DNA of 64,000 nucleotides from positions 1-64,000 of the forward strand of contig CAWIMG010000018.1 in assembly GCA_963837105.1 (NCBI GenBank). Direction: 5' to 3'. The notes beneath the pieces were generated by a model that ran no database searches, was not told the origin of the DNA, and saw nothing but the letters and a program-made list of their open reading frames with translations. Below, piece by piece: positions 1-8,234 of the stretch. This DNA is from UBA9676 sp963837105. Its GTDB lineage: Bacteria > Actinomycetota > Actinomycetes > Streptosporangiales > Streptosporangiaceae. How positions within the stretch are numbered: position 1 is the first letter of the stretch; every line of letters begins with the position of its first letter. The translations under genes and the position numbers were made by a program.

Positions 1-150
1 ACGTAGAGGTGGTCACGCGCACGGGTGCACGCGACGAACAAGACGCAGCGTTCGCGCTGGATGTCCTGGTCGTGGGCGACGGGGTCCTCGTCGGCGGGGG
101 TGACCGCCGACCAGCAGGATTCACGGGTCCAGACGAGTCCCTCCCAGGCC
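1..150 (-). pseudogene. UvrD/Rep-type helicase tail, partial at window edge
   Basis: Read on the minus strand, this edge encodes a stretch containing TPADEDPVAHDQD followed by ERCVLFVACTRARDHLYV, which matches motif VI of the UvrD/Rep superfamily 1A helicases (the Arg finger in the TRAR segment). The reading continues off the left edge, so the C-terminus is not visible. On the 5' side the similarity fades near position 110-150, and no start codon or earlier helicase motif follows to the right. I therefore infer a 5'-truncated remnant, not the start of an intact gene. The motif is clear; the truncation is an inference from a short stretch. Confidence 0.5.
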
Positions 151-499
151 GCCTGACCAGGCCATACAACGCGTGGCCTCCCATGGGATCCGGGGTTTAT
201 CTCACTCTTCCACGGCCGTTGTTAGCAAAGCGTTAGCACGGCCGGCAGGCGGCAAGCGGTGCGCCCGCCTGGTCGCCGGTCGGTTTAGCCCGCTCGAAAC
301 TTGACAACTCAACAGTGGTTCAAGGCTAGGGGTCAGTCCGTCCATGCCTGCATGAACCGTGCCGCTCCGCGACCATGGCCGTTATGGGCAAGGGTCCACC
401 ACGGCTGATTCCTCCAAAGCGTGCCCTACATCAGCTCCCGTGGATCTCAGGGTGGCAGGAGGAGGCAACCGAACGCAGCTCCCCAAGCCCTCCGCTGAC
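151..499. other. Intergenic, no gene recognised
   Basis: About 350 bases between the helicase remnant and the next promoter. No reading frame here looks like a known family, and no tRNA or repeat was seen. Confidence 0.5.
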
Positions 500-550
500 T
501 TGACAAGAAACTAGATCTAACTTAGATTTAACTAGATCTAGGAACATCTA
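500..550 (+). promoter_or_regulatory. Promoter with helically phased TAGAT repeats
   Basis: TTGACA at 500-505 and TAGATT at 523-528 are separated by 17 bases, a good sigma-70-like promoter. Overlapping it are four related boxes: CTAGATCTAA at 511, CTTAGATTTA at 521, CTAGATCTAG at 532 and CATCTAGG at 545, spaced about 10-12 bases so they lie on one face of the helix. Two are palindromic. This looks like an operator array for a repressor, possibly the wHTH protein encoded just downstream. Confidence 0.65.
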
Positions 551-559
551 GGAGTGGCT

Positions 560-1243
560 ATGGAAGATGACATCCTGAGCGCTGAGCTCGACCGGGTGAC
601 TTCGGAACTCGCAGCAGCCAGGACTGAGCACACCCGCCTGGGCGCGAAGATCGCGGGTCTTGAGGCTCAGAAGGAAGCGCTGACCAGGGGGCTCGCTGGC
701 ACAGAGCGTCATGACGCTCGGAATGCCAGCGCGGCTGGCAAGTACCGCACCGAAACTATCGTCGACCTCCTCGGGGCTGCCGACGGCGAAATGTCGATCA
801 AGGACGTGATAGGGGCCCTTCACGACAGCGGGCGTACCGACGAGACCTATGACAACGTCGCAGCGGACCTGGCCTACCTCGCAGAGCGCAGACGCATAGT
901 CAGGCTAAGGCGCGGAGTCTACTCACGCCCCGATCGCATCATGATTCCGATCACTCAGGGTAGCCTCAACAACAGTTACATCCCCTTGGCGAATTACCTT
1001 GGTTTCTTCCCCGCAGACACGATCGGCCCACCTAACGGGCGTGACGCCAAAGGCACACTCCTAACACTGCACTTTTCAGGGCTTTCTCAGCCGGTGGAAA
1101 CCGACATCGCTGGTACCCACAACTTCTTCAGGTGCCGTCGCCCCATTGGGGAGTTCTTTGCTCACAACCAGCTCCAACCCGGCGAAAAGGTTGCTATCGA
1201 GAAGCAGTCTGAATATGAGTATCGCATCGCTCCTGCTCGCTAA
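560..1243 (+). CDS. Coiled-coil/winged-helix protein with conserved C-terminal domain
   Basis: A 227-residue protein. Residues about 1-45 form a predicted coiled coil rich in E, A and L. The middle (about 60-120) looks like a winged helix with the run ERRRIVRLRRGVYS at its end. The C-terminal ~100 residues (from MIPITQGSLNNSYIPL to the end) resemble a small domain that I believe occurs alone and near restriction or methylation genes, though I cannot name the family. ATG at 560 is chosen over GTG at 554 because GGAG at 551-554 sits five bases before it. The repeat-rich promoter upstream suggests autoregulation. A DNA-binding role is inferred from the wHTH only. Confidence 0.7.
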   Translation: MEDDILSAELDRVTSELAAARTEHTRLGAKIAGLEAQKEALTRGLAGTERHDARNASAAGKYRTETIVDLLGAADGEMSIKDVIGALHDSGRTDETYDNVAADLAYLAERRRIVRLRRGVYSRPDRIMIPITQGSLNNSYIPLANYLGFFPADTIGPPNGRDAKGTLLTLHFSGLSQPVETDIAGTHNFFRCRRPIGEFFAHNQLQPGEKVAIEKQSEYEYRIAPAR

Positions 1244-1263
1244 GCCCACCGCCAGAAATCGCG

Positions 1264-1633
1264 TAGGCCCAGCTGGACCGGCGGGACTGGGATGCCAACG
1301 CGTTCGACACCCTCTTTCGCGCTGAGGAGAACGGGATGAATAAGGAACAGGCCCTGCGGGAACCCCGCTCAACAGCCATCAGCAAACCAACGTGCATGCC
1401 CTCTTGGTCAGCTGTTCATACTGTGGCGCGAAGCTGGGGAACCCTGCCAGGGGGCCAAGAGTTGCCCCGACGGCTACGCGGACACGCTGCACGAGGACCG
1501 GGAACGCGAGTTCTACACCGCGACTGCCGGGCTCACCCGAGCTCAAGCGGCCACTGTCCGCCGCCGGTTCGCCAATCCCTCAACGGCGGAGGAGAGGCGA
1601 GCGACTGCAAAGGTGCTCCTGCGCCCGAGCTGA
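1264..1633 (+). pseudogene. Possible frameshifted small-gene remnant
   Basis: Within a 640-base gap two adjoining frames look coding but do not join. The first (about 1264-1385) includes WDANAFDTLFRAEENG. The second, one frame away (about 1410-1633, stop TGA at 1631), includes LTRAQAATVRRRFANPS. The second frame lacks its own start codon. This could be one small gene broken by a single-base frameshift. I do not recognise a family. The rest of the gap (1634-1884) shows nothing beyond the ribosome-binding site of the next gene. Confidence 0.3.
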
Positions 1634-1884
1634 CCCCCTAGCGCTCACCTAGGCCACACGACCCTCCGGCGGCCATAACCCGGAGTGCCTTCAGCATCGC
1701 CTCACCGACATGAACTCTCATCTGAACCCCGGTGAACGGCGGGCCATATCGTTCCGTGTGCGACTTCGAGCTGCCCGCGCCCTTCGCGTCGGCCTCTAGT
1801 CGGGTCGTATCACGGGCGGCAGCAGCGCCCTACTAACTCAATGCCTGGGTAGCAGTACTAGGCTGTCGCTTCGGAGGTGGTTGT

Positions 1885-3021
1885 GTGCCACGCAAGGTAT
1901 TGGTGTTGCACGGTGGTTCTACTTTCGACCTCACCGAGATGCCTGCCGAAAATGAGCATCACCTTCAGGAAGTAATGAAGGAGAGCCCGAAATTGCTGCC
2001 CGTTGACGATCTTGGGATAACAGGCCCACTTCTTGTCGTTGGACGTGAGGCCAGCGTGGCCTCAGGCAGCATCGATCTGGTCGGAGTCGTTCCCTCCGGG
2101 GATCTCGTTCTGGTGGAATTCAAGACCGGGCCGCAGAATCCGGACTTCCGCCATGCCCTGGCTCAACTCATCGACTACGGCTCAGATCTCTGGGGGATGG
2201 CGGTCAGCGACTTCGAAAGCGGCGTTGTTCAGCGGTACCTGGAGGGCCCCTACTGCCCGCCTGCCTACAAGTCCTGCGGGACGCTCAGAGGGCTAGCTGA
2301 ACTTGTATGGCAGCCGGACGGCTTTGACTGGGATGAGTTTGTTGATCGCCTAGCGACGGTGCTGAGTGATGGTGACTTCCACTATGTTGTAGCCGCCCAG
2401 AAGTTCACCCCACAGATGACGCGCAGCTTGGAGTACTTGAACACGGCCGTGCGCGTCGGGCACTACCACCTTGTACAGATGATTCAATTTAACGGCCAGG
2501 ACATGACGGCGTACGCTGCGCAGTCAATTGTGTCGGCCTCTGCAACACTCCGGACATCTGCAAGGGGGAGCATAGACGAGGCCAGCTTCCTCGCCACAAT
2601 CGACGATGCCGCATACCGCGAGGCGCTGTCAGACATCTTCGATAGTTGTCGAGCCCTAGGCCTTACTTTCGGCTGGGGAACTACAGGCTCGTCCATCCGT
2701 ATGGCGACCCCGGACCGTTCAGAGCCACTCTCGGTAGGATGGATCTTCTCCGAGGTGCCCAGCTGGTCGGGGCTGACCCACCTCACTCTCGGGTATGACA
2801 GATCTTCTGCCAAGTCCACGCCCTCGGTCATCCATGCCCTTACCTCTTACATGGAACAGGTCTCAAGCATTGCTGGAGCTTCCGCCGTCAAGAGCAAGTT
2901 TCTGAGCGCCTACACCTGGAAGCCACCCCAGGTGACAGCCTCGAAAGTGCAAATAATCAACGCGCTGGAAACGCTGGTGGCCGCAGCCAGCGGCGAGGAG
3001 ACCGAACACAATATGAGCTGA
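1885..3021 (+). CDS. PD-(D/E)XK nuclease-like protein
   Basis: A 378-residue protein. Residues about 20-100 carry a PD-(D/E)XK core: Glu24 or Glu29 in the first helix, Asp64 in SIDLVGV, the E-x-K pair Glu78/Lys80 in VEFKTG, and the Q-x3-Y helix Gln94/Tyr98 in QLIDYGS. In this superfamily these residues bind metal and cleave DNA. The C-terminal ~250 residues are not recognised. GTG at 1885 has GGAGGT at 1873-1878. It stands alone between a regulator and RmuC in accessory DNA, which suits a defence or mobile-element nuclease, but no partner methylase lies next to it. Catalytic potential is inferred from motifs. Confidence 0.7.
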   Translation: MPRKVLVLHGGSTFDLTEMPAENEHHLQEVMKESPKLLPVDDLGITGPLLVVGREASVASGSIDLVGVVPSGDLVLVEFKTGPQNPDFRHALAQLIDYGSDLWGMAVSDFESGVVQRYLEGPYCPPAYKSCGTLRGLAELVWQPDGFDWDEFVDRLATVLSDGDFHYVVAAQKFTPQMTRSLEYLNTAVRVGHYHLVQMIQFNGQDMTAYAAQSIVSASATLRTSARGSIDEASFLATIDDAAYREALSDIFDSCRALGLTFGWGTTGSSIRMATPDRSEPLSVGWIFSEVPSWSGLTHLTLGYDRSSAKSTPSVIHALTSYMEQVSSIAGASAVKSKFLSAYTWKPPQVTASKVQIINALETLVAAASGEETEHNMS

Positions 3022-3022
3022 G

Positions 3023-3250
3023 CTAGGCGTTGGCCGTCAGCTCGCATCCCGGATCTGCCCCGTCCTGGCCGCGTACCCGGCGCGGCACTGCCTTGTAGGC
3101 CTCGGGCGGCTCCAGTGGGCGCAAGCTGTCGGCGCGGACCAAGACCACCTTGTGATCAGTGCGGCTACTGGACTGATCGACCCAGGACACCCAGACCCAC
3201 CAGGAGCCATCGCGCTCGTGGCGTTCCCACGCGAGCAGATGCCCCACCAT
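3023..3250 (-). CDS. Small conserved actinobacterial protein, probably 5'-truncated
   Basis: A 75-residue product with the pattern WVWVSWVDQ followed by KVVLVRADSLRPLEPPEAY, which I recognise from small proteins of unknown function in streptomycetes and relatives. Upstream of the ATG at 3250 the same frame stays coding-like for about 55 bases (including PKPWAPPLVELAGG) until a TAA, with no ATG or GTG. Homologues often have such an N-terminal part, so this copy may have lost its own start. It runs antisense to the 5' flank of rmuC. Function unknown. Confidence 0.55.
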   Translation of the reverse strand: MVGHLLAWERHERDGSWWVWVSWVDQSSSRTDHKVVLVRADSLRPLEPPEAYKAVPRRVRGQDGADPGCELTANA

Positions 3251-3464
3251 GCCGCCTGCCAGCTCAACCAGCGGCGGCGCCCACGGCTTGGGTCCCCCGC
3301 CACCACGCCAATATTACGAAACTACGTTTGATTTTTCAGCACTGCCAGCATTAAGCACGGTCACCTCCAGCAATCCTTTGGATGGCCGACCCAGGAACTG
3401 TCAGAACGTGTCCCTAACGTTGCTCACGGTTAGCTGGCGGATTCTTTGGGACAGGTGGCCTGTC

Positions 3465-4424
3465 ATGACGGCAACAGAAGTGCTGATCGCATTCGCGGGC
3501 GGCGTGGTCATGGGCGCGGCCATTGCGTTGATCGCTACCCGCCGCCACGCGGTCGATCGCCAGATTCTGGACCACGTGCAGCGGATCGGCGCCGTCTTCG
3601 CCAACACCGCCCAACGAGGCCGGGCCGGCGAGATCGTACTGGAGAACCTGCTGGAGGCCAGCGGCATGGGCCGCCACCGCGACTTCGAGGTCCAGGCCTC
3701 GCTACCCGGCGGCGGGCGCCCCGACGTGGTCCTCACCCTGCCCGGCCGTGGCCGCCTGTTCATCGACGCCAAATTCCCGCTGGACGATTTCCAGCGCGCC
3801 GGGGCCGCGGCCACCGACAAGGAGCGGCGCAAGGCCCTCGCTGGGCATGGCAAGGCGGTCGCCTCGCACGTCAGCCAGCTGGCCAAGCGTGACTACCCGG
3901 CCAAGCTGCCGGATGCGATGGATTTCCTGGTGTGCTATGTGCCTAGTGAGGAGCTGCTGGCCGCTGCTTATGAGGCACGCCCCACGCTGTTCTATGACGC
4001 CGCTCGTGACGGGGTGCTGATCGCCGGGCCCGCCACCTTGCTGTCGATCTTGTGGGGTATCGCGCATGGCCTGCAGCAAGATGCCCGCACACGGCACGGG
4101 CACGAGATAGGTAAGTCAGCCGCCGAACTGCACCGCCGCCTCGGCACACTGGTCCCAGACCTGCAAAAACTCGGCAACTCCCTGACCACCGCCGCCGCCA
4201 GGTACAACGGCCTGCTCGCCTCGCTGGAGGGCGAGGTCCTGCCCCAGGTGCGGCGGCTGGAGAACCTCGGGATCTTCGCACCGGGAACACACCTGTCCGA
4301 GCCCACGCCACTCGATGCGCCCATCCGGCCAGTCGCCGCGGAGTGCTACCCGCCGACCGGTGAAAGTGGCACTGACGGGGAAGCCATCGCCGGAGCCGAA
4401 GCTGCAGCCGCCCCACCGGATTAA
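3465..4424 (+). CDS. rmuC: RmuC-family DNA recombination protein
   Basis: A 319-residue RmuC protein. An N-terminal hydrophobic segment (about residues 5-22, VLIAFAGGVVMGAAIALIA) is followed by the nuclease-like RmuC domain, with the characteristic RAGEIVLENLLEASGM, GRPDVVLTLPGRGRLFIDAKFP and FLVCYVPSEELL blocks, then an alpha-helical C-terminus. RmuC limits recombination at inverted repeats; the domain belongs to the restriction-endonuclease-like fold. It is shorter than E. coli RmuC, as is usual in actinobacteria. ATG 3465 is preferred over upstream in-frame starts because AGGTGG lies just upstream and the membrane segment begins there. Confidence 0.85.
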   Translation: MTATEVLIAFAGGVVMGAAIALIATRRHAVDRQILDHVQRIGAVFANTAQRGRAGEIVLENLLEASGMGRHRDFEVQASLPGGGRPDVVLTLPGRGRLFIDAKFPLDDFQRAGAAATDKERRKALAGHGKAVASHVSQLAKRDYPAKLPDAMDFLVCYVPSEELLAAAYEARPTLFYDAARDGVLIAGPATLLSILWGIAHGLQQDARTRHGHEIGKSAAELHRRLGTLVPDLQKLGNSLTTAAARYNGLLASLEGEVLPQVRRLENLGIFAPGTHLSEPTPLDAPIRPVAAECYPPTGESGTDGEAIAGAEAAAAPPD

Positions 4425-4458
4425 GAGCCCACTCTGATGACCCTTGGCAGTCCCCGCG

Positions 4459-5169
4459 CTACTGCGCGATGGGCGGGTCTGCGTCATGGGCTCTGGAACC
4501 CCTCGCGAAGCGTGCTGCTCGCCTCCGCGCGACACGAGCTGGGGCCTGGTAGATCTCTTGTAGAACCTCATCCATCAGGGTGACCACCAGCTCCGCGTCC
4601 GGCTGGGAGACAGGCTCGACGTAGTCTCCGTGGGCCATGTCATTGCCCAGGTGCCTCACCTCATGCGCGCCGTCCCGCACATCGTCGCGAATCAGCCGCG
4701 CCTCGTGCATCGCATCGATCTTTCGGATCAGGTTGCCAGTCTTGATGCCCTTGTCCTTGGCGGTCGCCTCTATGACCGACCTGGCCAGGAGGACCGCCCC
4801 GCGGTATGCCTCCACGGCAAGGCACTTGTGAGCTTCTGATGCTGCTGCCGCGATCTCAGCGGGCATGTCCGGGTACCACTTGTCGTGGATGTCGGCCGGG
4901 TACCACTGAGTTTCGGCGAATGGCATCGGTGACTCCTCCGTGAGCACCCCGGCGATCTCTTCAGCGGAGAGGTCAGGCTTAATGAGGTCTCCTGACCACA
5001 TGCTGCGAATGCTCAGAGCTCCGCAGCCGTCACATCGGAAGCACGCCATCAGGTTGGTGAAGATCGACTTCCCCACCGCAGGTTCGATGGGCTCACGCCG
5101 TGTACCCGATTCTGGCACGGGCGTCATGTTGGCTAGTACGCCACAGTTCCAGCATGTCCTGCTTGCCAC
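4459..5169 (-). CDS. DUF4145 domain protein with N-terminal Zn-ribbon cysteines
   Basis: A 236-residue protein. Cys6/Cys9 and Cys43/Cys46/Cys49 form a likely zinc ribbon. Residues about 110-205 form a DUF4145 helical domain: EAHKCLAVEAYRGAVLLARS, then KTGNLIRKIDAM, then the conserved HEVRHLGNDMAHG helix. DUF4145 occurs in restriction and defence-associated proteins and is thought to be an accessory or binding domain; its activity is unknown. The gene converges on rmuC and diverges from the membrane gene on the right. Confidence 0.75.
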   Translation of the reverse strand: MASRTCWNCGVLANMTPVPESGTRREPIEPAVGKSIFTNLMACFRCDGCGALSIRSMWSGDLIKPDLSAEEIAGVLTEESPMPFAETQWYPADIHDKWYPDMPAEIAAAASEAHKCLAVEAYRGAVLLARSVIEATAKDKGIKTGNLIRKIDAMHEARLIRDDVRDGAHEVRHLGNDMAHGDYVEPVSQPDAELVVTLMDEVLQEIYQAPARVARRRAARFARGSRAHDADPPIAQ

Positions 5170-5419
5170 GCGAGAAGCCTACTTAAGGCGACGATCGATT
5201 AACCCAACGAGAGAGCCCAGGTTGCACGGAGCACATGACCCCTCGATGCGAACTCTGTCCGCAACGGTCGATAGCGGTCGTCACCCGCTGGTCGGTCCAT
5301 GGGTGGTGTTTCAGGTCGGTGACTGCCGACTGGGTTGCTGCAGGTGTTGCTGCACGTATCGCTGTGGCCACGGTGGCGGGCGTTCAGCCGCCTGGGTTGG
5401 CAGGCTCTACGCTGCTTGC

Positions 5420-6538
5420 ATGTTCGAGGGTGAAGCGCGGATCCTGGCCCAGCTGAAGCGTCGTGTCTCTTCGGAGGCGAGACGTCGCTGGAGGCGCCTG
5501 AAGTGGGCAGAGCGGTTGGCTGTGGTTCTGATACTCGTTTCTGTGTCTGTGTTCGGGGTCGGTCACATCGTGCGTCTCGCTCTTTCTGCCAAGGCTGTAG
5601 GCATTGGACTGACCTTTGCGAGCGTTTGTCTTTTTATGGCTGCTTGCCTGGTTTATCTCGCCTTTGGGTCAACAGGATTGAAGCATGTGGGGTGGGAAAG
5701 GTGGTTGGCCTCGGCAGCGATACTGGTATTCGTCACTGTGCTTGCTCTCAGGTTCACGGCCACCTGGCCGGTTCAGTGGCGCGTTGACCTAGCTGGAGCA
5801 GGCTTTGATCTAGGGCTCCTTGCCTTTTTGGTATTCGTGATCCGTTGGTTTATACGCGACATGAGCGAGGACATGAGCGTTGTAGCGGCTCGGGCGCAGC
5901 TCCTTTTGCTTCTCGCTTTCTGTTTCTCCTTCCCTGCTTTTCTAGTATTCCTGGCTACAAATGGCAACACTGGCGCTTTTATGTTCTTCAACCAGTCGCA
6001 GAGCTCGAGTCACAGCGCATGGTTGGGTGGTCTTGAAGGGCTCGCACTTCTCGTGATACCTGCGCTGCTTCTTATGATCCCCCAACTCGCTCACAGGAGG
6101 CTAGTCTGGAGCAGCACGCCTCAGCTGACCAGGAACGTCATTACGGGTTGGCTTGCCACTGGCGCAGCGTTGTCGACCGGTCTCTTTGCTTTCATGCTCC
6201 ACTTTTACGGTGGCCCACTAGCGGGAGTTGGACTTGGACAGCTTGCGGTGGGTATGCTATTCGCGGTTGCGCTCCTTGTACCTATCTACCGATCTGTGGC
6301 AAGGGCATGTTGGGAGAGAGGCGTTCTGCACATAATTGACCTTGGTCGCTGGTCGGCAGATTGGCGGAATGTACTGGGAGAATGGCGAGCCGCCATGGCG
6401 GTCGATATCAAGGCAGGGGCGGACAGCGCTGACTCCAGGGAACGCGAGGTTGAGCATTCGAAGGCGACCGATAGACCGGTTGATCCGCTAGCCCTGTCTG
6501 GCGGCGTAGAGAGCGCGGTGGAGCAGGAAAGGCGGTAA
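5420..6538 (+). CDS. Polytopic membrane protein, unknown function
   Basis: A 372-residue protein with a basic N-terminus (RRVSSEARRRWRRLKWAERL) followed by about eight hydrophobic segments, the first starting near residue 31, and a hydrophilic C-terminal tail of about 50 residues. The ATG at 5420 is the first start after a poorly coding stretch; no clear ribosome-binding site is visible. The G+C content looks lower than in the neighbouring chromosomal genes, consistent with transfer. No family recognised; a membrane partner for the neighbouring nuclease or DUF4145 protein is speculation. Confidence 0.65.
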   Translation: MFEGEARILAQLKRRVSSEARRRWRRLKWAERLAVVLILVSVSVFGVGHIVRLALSAKAVGIGLTFASVCLFMAACLVYLAFGSTGLKHVGWERWLASAAILVFVTVLALRFTATWPVQWRVDLAGAGFDLGLLAFLVFVIRWFIRDMSEDMSVVAARAQLLLLLAFCFSFPAFLVFLATNGNTGAFMFFNQSQSSSHSAWLGGLEGLALLVIPALLLMIPQLAHRRLVWSSTPQLTRNVITGWLATGAALSTGLFAFMLHFYGGPLAGVGLGQLAVGMLFAVALLVPIYRSVARACWERGVLHIIDLGRWSADWRNVLGEWRAAMAVDIKAGADSADSREREVEHSKATDRPVDPLALSGGVESAVEQERR

Positions 6539-6568
6539 CAGTATTCGGTGCGTTGCCGTGGCCATCGC

Positions 6569-7198
6569 CTAATAACACGGCCACTGCGACGAGCCTACGT
6601 AAGCATTCAGCTTGGACTCTGCTGCTGCGTCGAGCAGCGCCCGCGTCTGGTCGAGCGTGAACGACCGGCTGGGGCGTCCCACCCGGCCCTTCGGCGGGTT
6701 GACCAGCACCGCCACATTCCGGCCGACCAGATCGTAAGCTGCGGCGTATCTGAGCGCCCGGGCCAGGGAAGCCCTGGCGATCTGCAGGTACCTGGTCGAA
6801 TGCCGGCCGCTGAACGCGTCCAGCCCGACCCGGACATCCCCGGCCGACAGTTCCCTTAACGGTGTGGAACCGATCTGCTCCAGCAACGGCGCCGTGGCCT
6901 CGCGGTAGATGCTCCGGGTGCGTTCCGCCCGCCCCGGCAGCCCACTGGCGAGCCAGTCCTCCACCGCCTGCCGGACTGTGTACGTGGCGGAGGTGCGCAG
7001 GCCGCGGTCAAGCTCGCCATGCAACGCCTTGAGCTTGTCCCGGACCTCCACCTTGGTCCGGCCATAGACCTTCCGCCGGACCCGCTTCCCATCGCGCCCA
7101 TACCCGAGCGACACCGCGCCGACGTAGCGGTTCTTGGCGGCGTCGAAGTAGACCGCGTCCTCGCCGTGCCCACGGCGTCTCGCCCTGGACCCCGCCAT
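6569..7198 (-). pseudogene. Tyrosine integrase, truncated, beside tRNA-Phe
   Basis: The N-terminal half of an actinomycete-type tyrosine recombinase: an AP2-like arm-binding domain (DAAKNRYVGAVSLGYGRDGK), then the SAM-like core-binding domain (VRQAVEDWLASGLPGRAE ... LRELSAGDVRVGLDAFSG). The reading ends soon after LLDAAAESKLNAYV with unrelated residues, so the whole catalytic domain (R-H-R-Y) is missing. The start is probably ATG 7198. It lies 80 bases from the tRNA-Phe 3' end, the usual place for an integrase of a tRNA-inserted element, and is therefore the scar of the element that carried the genes to its left. Confidence 0.85.
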
Positions 7199-7215
7199 GA
7201 CAGGGAGGGTAACAC

Positions 7216-7237
7216 TTTGGCTCCCCGTTTGGCTCCC
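7216..7237 (-). repeat. Paired integrase arm-type repeat at tRNA-Phe
   Basis: TTTGGCTCCC occurs at 7216-7225 and 7228-7237, a direct repeat with a 12-base period, between the integrase start and the tRNA-Phe 3' end. On the minus strand it reads GGGAGCCAAA twice, close to the GGGAGCCCG pair in the tRNA-Lys AICE. Likely arm-binding sites of the integrase N-terminal domain. Confidence 0.6.
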
Positions 7238-7274
7238 TACCACGCTGCCAAACCATCGGATTAGGCCTCTGACC

Positions 7275-7351
7275 TGGTGGTCAGGGGCGGGGTCGAACCG
7301 CCGACCTTCCGCTTTTCAGGCGGACGCTCATACCGACTGAGCTACCTGACC
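7275..7351 (-). tRNA. tRNA-Phe(GAA)
   Basis: Full cloverleaf on the minus strand. The acceptor stem begins GGTCAGG, the anticodon loop CTGAAAA gives GAA, and the T-loop is GGTTCGACCCC. CCA is encoded (7275-7277). Its 3' end is the presumed integration site of the decayed element on the left. Confidence 0.95.
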
Positions 7352-7379
7352 TCGCCCGGCCCACCATCACGGGCCAGCG

Positions 7380-7454
7380 CGGTCCTGACGGGATTTGAAC
7401 CCGCGACCTCCACCTTGACAGGGTGGCGAGCACTCCAAGCTGCTCTACAGGACC
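7380..7454 (-). tRNA. tRNA-Asp(GTC)
   Basis: Minus-strand cloverleaf: acceptor GGTCCTG pairs with CAGGACC, the anticodon loop CTGTCAA gives GTC, the T-loop is GGTTCAAATCC, discriminator G. CCA is not encoded. Middle gene of a Glu-Asp-Phe cluster. Confidence 0.95.
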
Positions 7455-7488
7455 ATATGTAACTGCTTGCCTCCCCGGGCTAGCAGAG

Positions 7489-7561
7489 TGCCCCCAACGG
7501 GATTCGAACCCGTGCCGCCGCCTTGAAAGGGCGGTGTCCTAGGCCGCTAGACGATGGGGGC
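7489..7561 (-). tRNA. tRNA-Glu(TTC)
   Basis: Minus-strand cloverleaf: acceptor GCCCCCA pairs with TGGGGGC, the anticodon loop CTTTCAA gives TTC, discriminator A, CCA not encoded. First gene of the Glu-Asp-Phe tRNA cluster, which is probably co-transcribed. Confidence 0.95.
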
Positions 7562-7888
7562 CCTGACGGCAAACCAAGCCGCCCCGGACCCGTGGCGCCC
7601 GCCGTCGGGGACCGCCCCAGCATAGGGGACGGAGGCCACGCCCGGCAAAGCGCGCCGGCGCGGCCCAGTGGCCAACACGCCCGCGGCGCCGCGGCAACCC
7701 CCAGCGTGTCCGGCCACCCGATCCGCCCGTGCAGCGCCGCTACCACCCTCAGCGCCAGCGCGGCCACCCGGATTCCGCGCAGCCGCCGTCCAACCACCAG
7801 ACCCCCCGGCACTCGCCCCGACGCACCGCTCGTTAGGCAGCCGAATTGATCTTCCGCCGCTCTGGCCGAGGACCCGACAGCCCCGCAG
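7562..7888. other. GC-rich spacer, no gene recognised
   Basis: About 330 bases between the tRNA cluster and the PspC gene. It should hold the promoter of the tRNA cluster. No reading frame resembles a known protein and no repeat stands out. Confidence 0.4.
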
Positions 7889-8143
7889 CTAGGCCGGCCC
7901 CTTGTCCTTGTTCAGGTAGTTCTCGGCGATCGACTTCTTCTCGCCTTCCTCGGGCACGACCGCCCACGCGACCAGGTACACCAGCACGCCCGCCCCGGCA
8001 CTGAGGATCGCGAGCGCCGCGAACAGTATCCGGATGAGGTTGGCGTCGATGCCCAGGTACTCGCCGATCCCGGCGCACACCCCGGCGACCATGCGGCCGT
8101 CCCGCGGCCGGATGAGTTGCTTGCGTCCTTCCATTTCGTCCAT
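7889..8143 (-). CDS. PspC-domain membrane protein
   Basis: An 84-residue protein. Residues about 10-65 form a PspC domain: LIRPRDGRMVAGVCAGIGEY, then YLGIDANLIRILFAAL, then one long hydrophobic segment ending in YLVAWAVVPEE. PspC proteins sit in the inner membrane and are linked to envelope-stress responses; small stand-alone forms are common in actinomycetes. ATG 8143 gives the conserved short N-terminus; a second ATG at 8134 is also possible. Divergent from the acyl-CoA dehydrogenase gene. Confidence 0.85.
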   Translation of the reverse strand: MDEMEGRKQLIRPRDGRMVAGVCAGIGEYLGIDANLIRILFAALAILSAGAGVLVYLVAWAVVPEEGEKKSIAENYLNKDKGPA

Positions 8144-8234
8144 ACCCCGATCATGCCCCCGCCCGCCGCCGCATACAGCCGGCTTACGCTGATAGTCACC
8201 TGCCCTTCCTGGCCGCGTCAGAACGGAGCCGCCG

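Noticed and set aside
9..236. Open frame on the plus strand at the left edge
   Set aside because: It is antisense to the helicase motif VI stretch, has no ribosome-binding site and no family resemblance.
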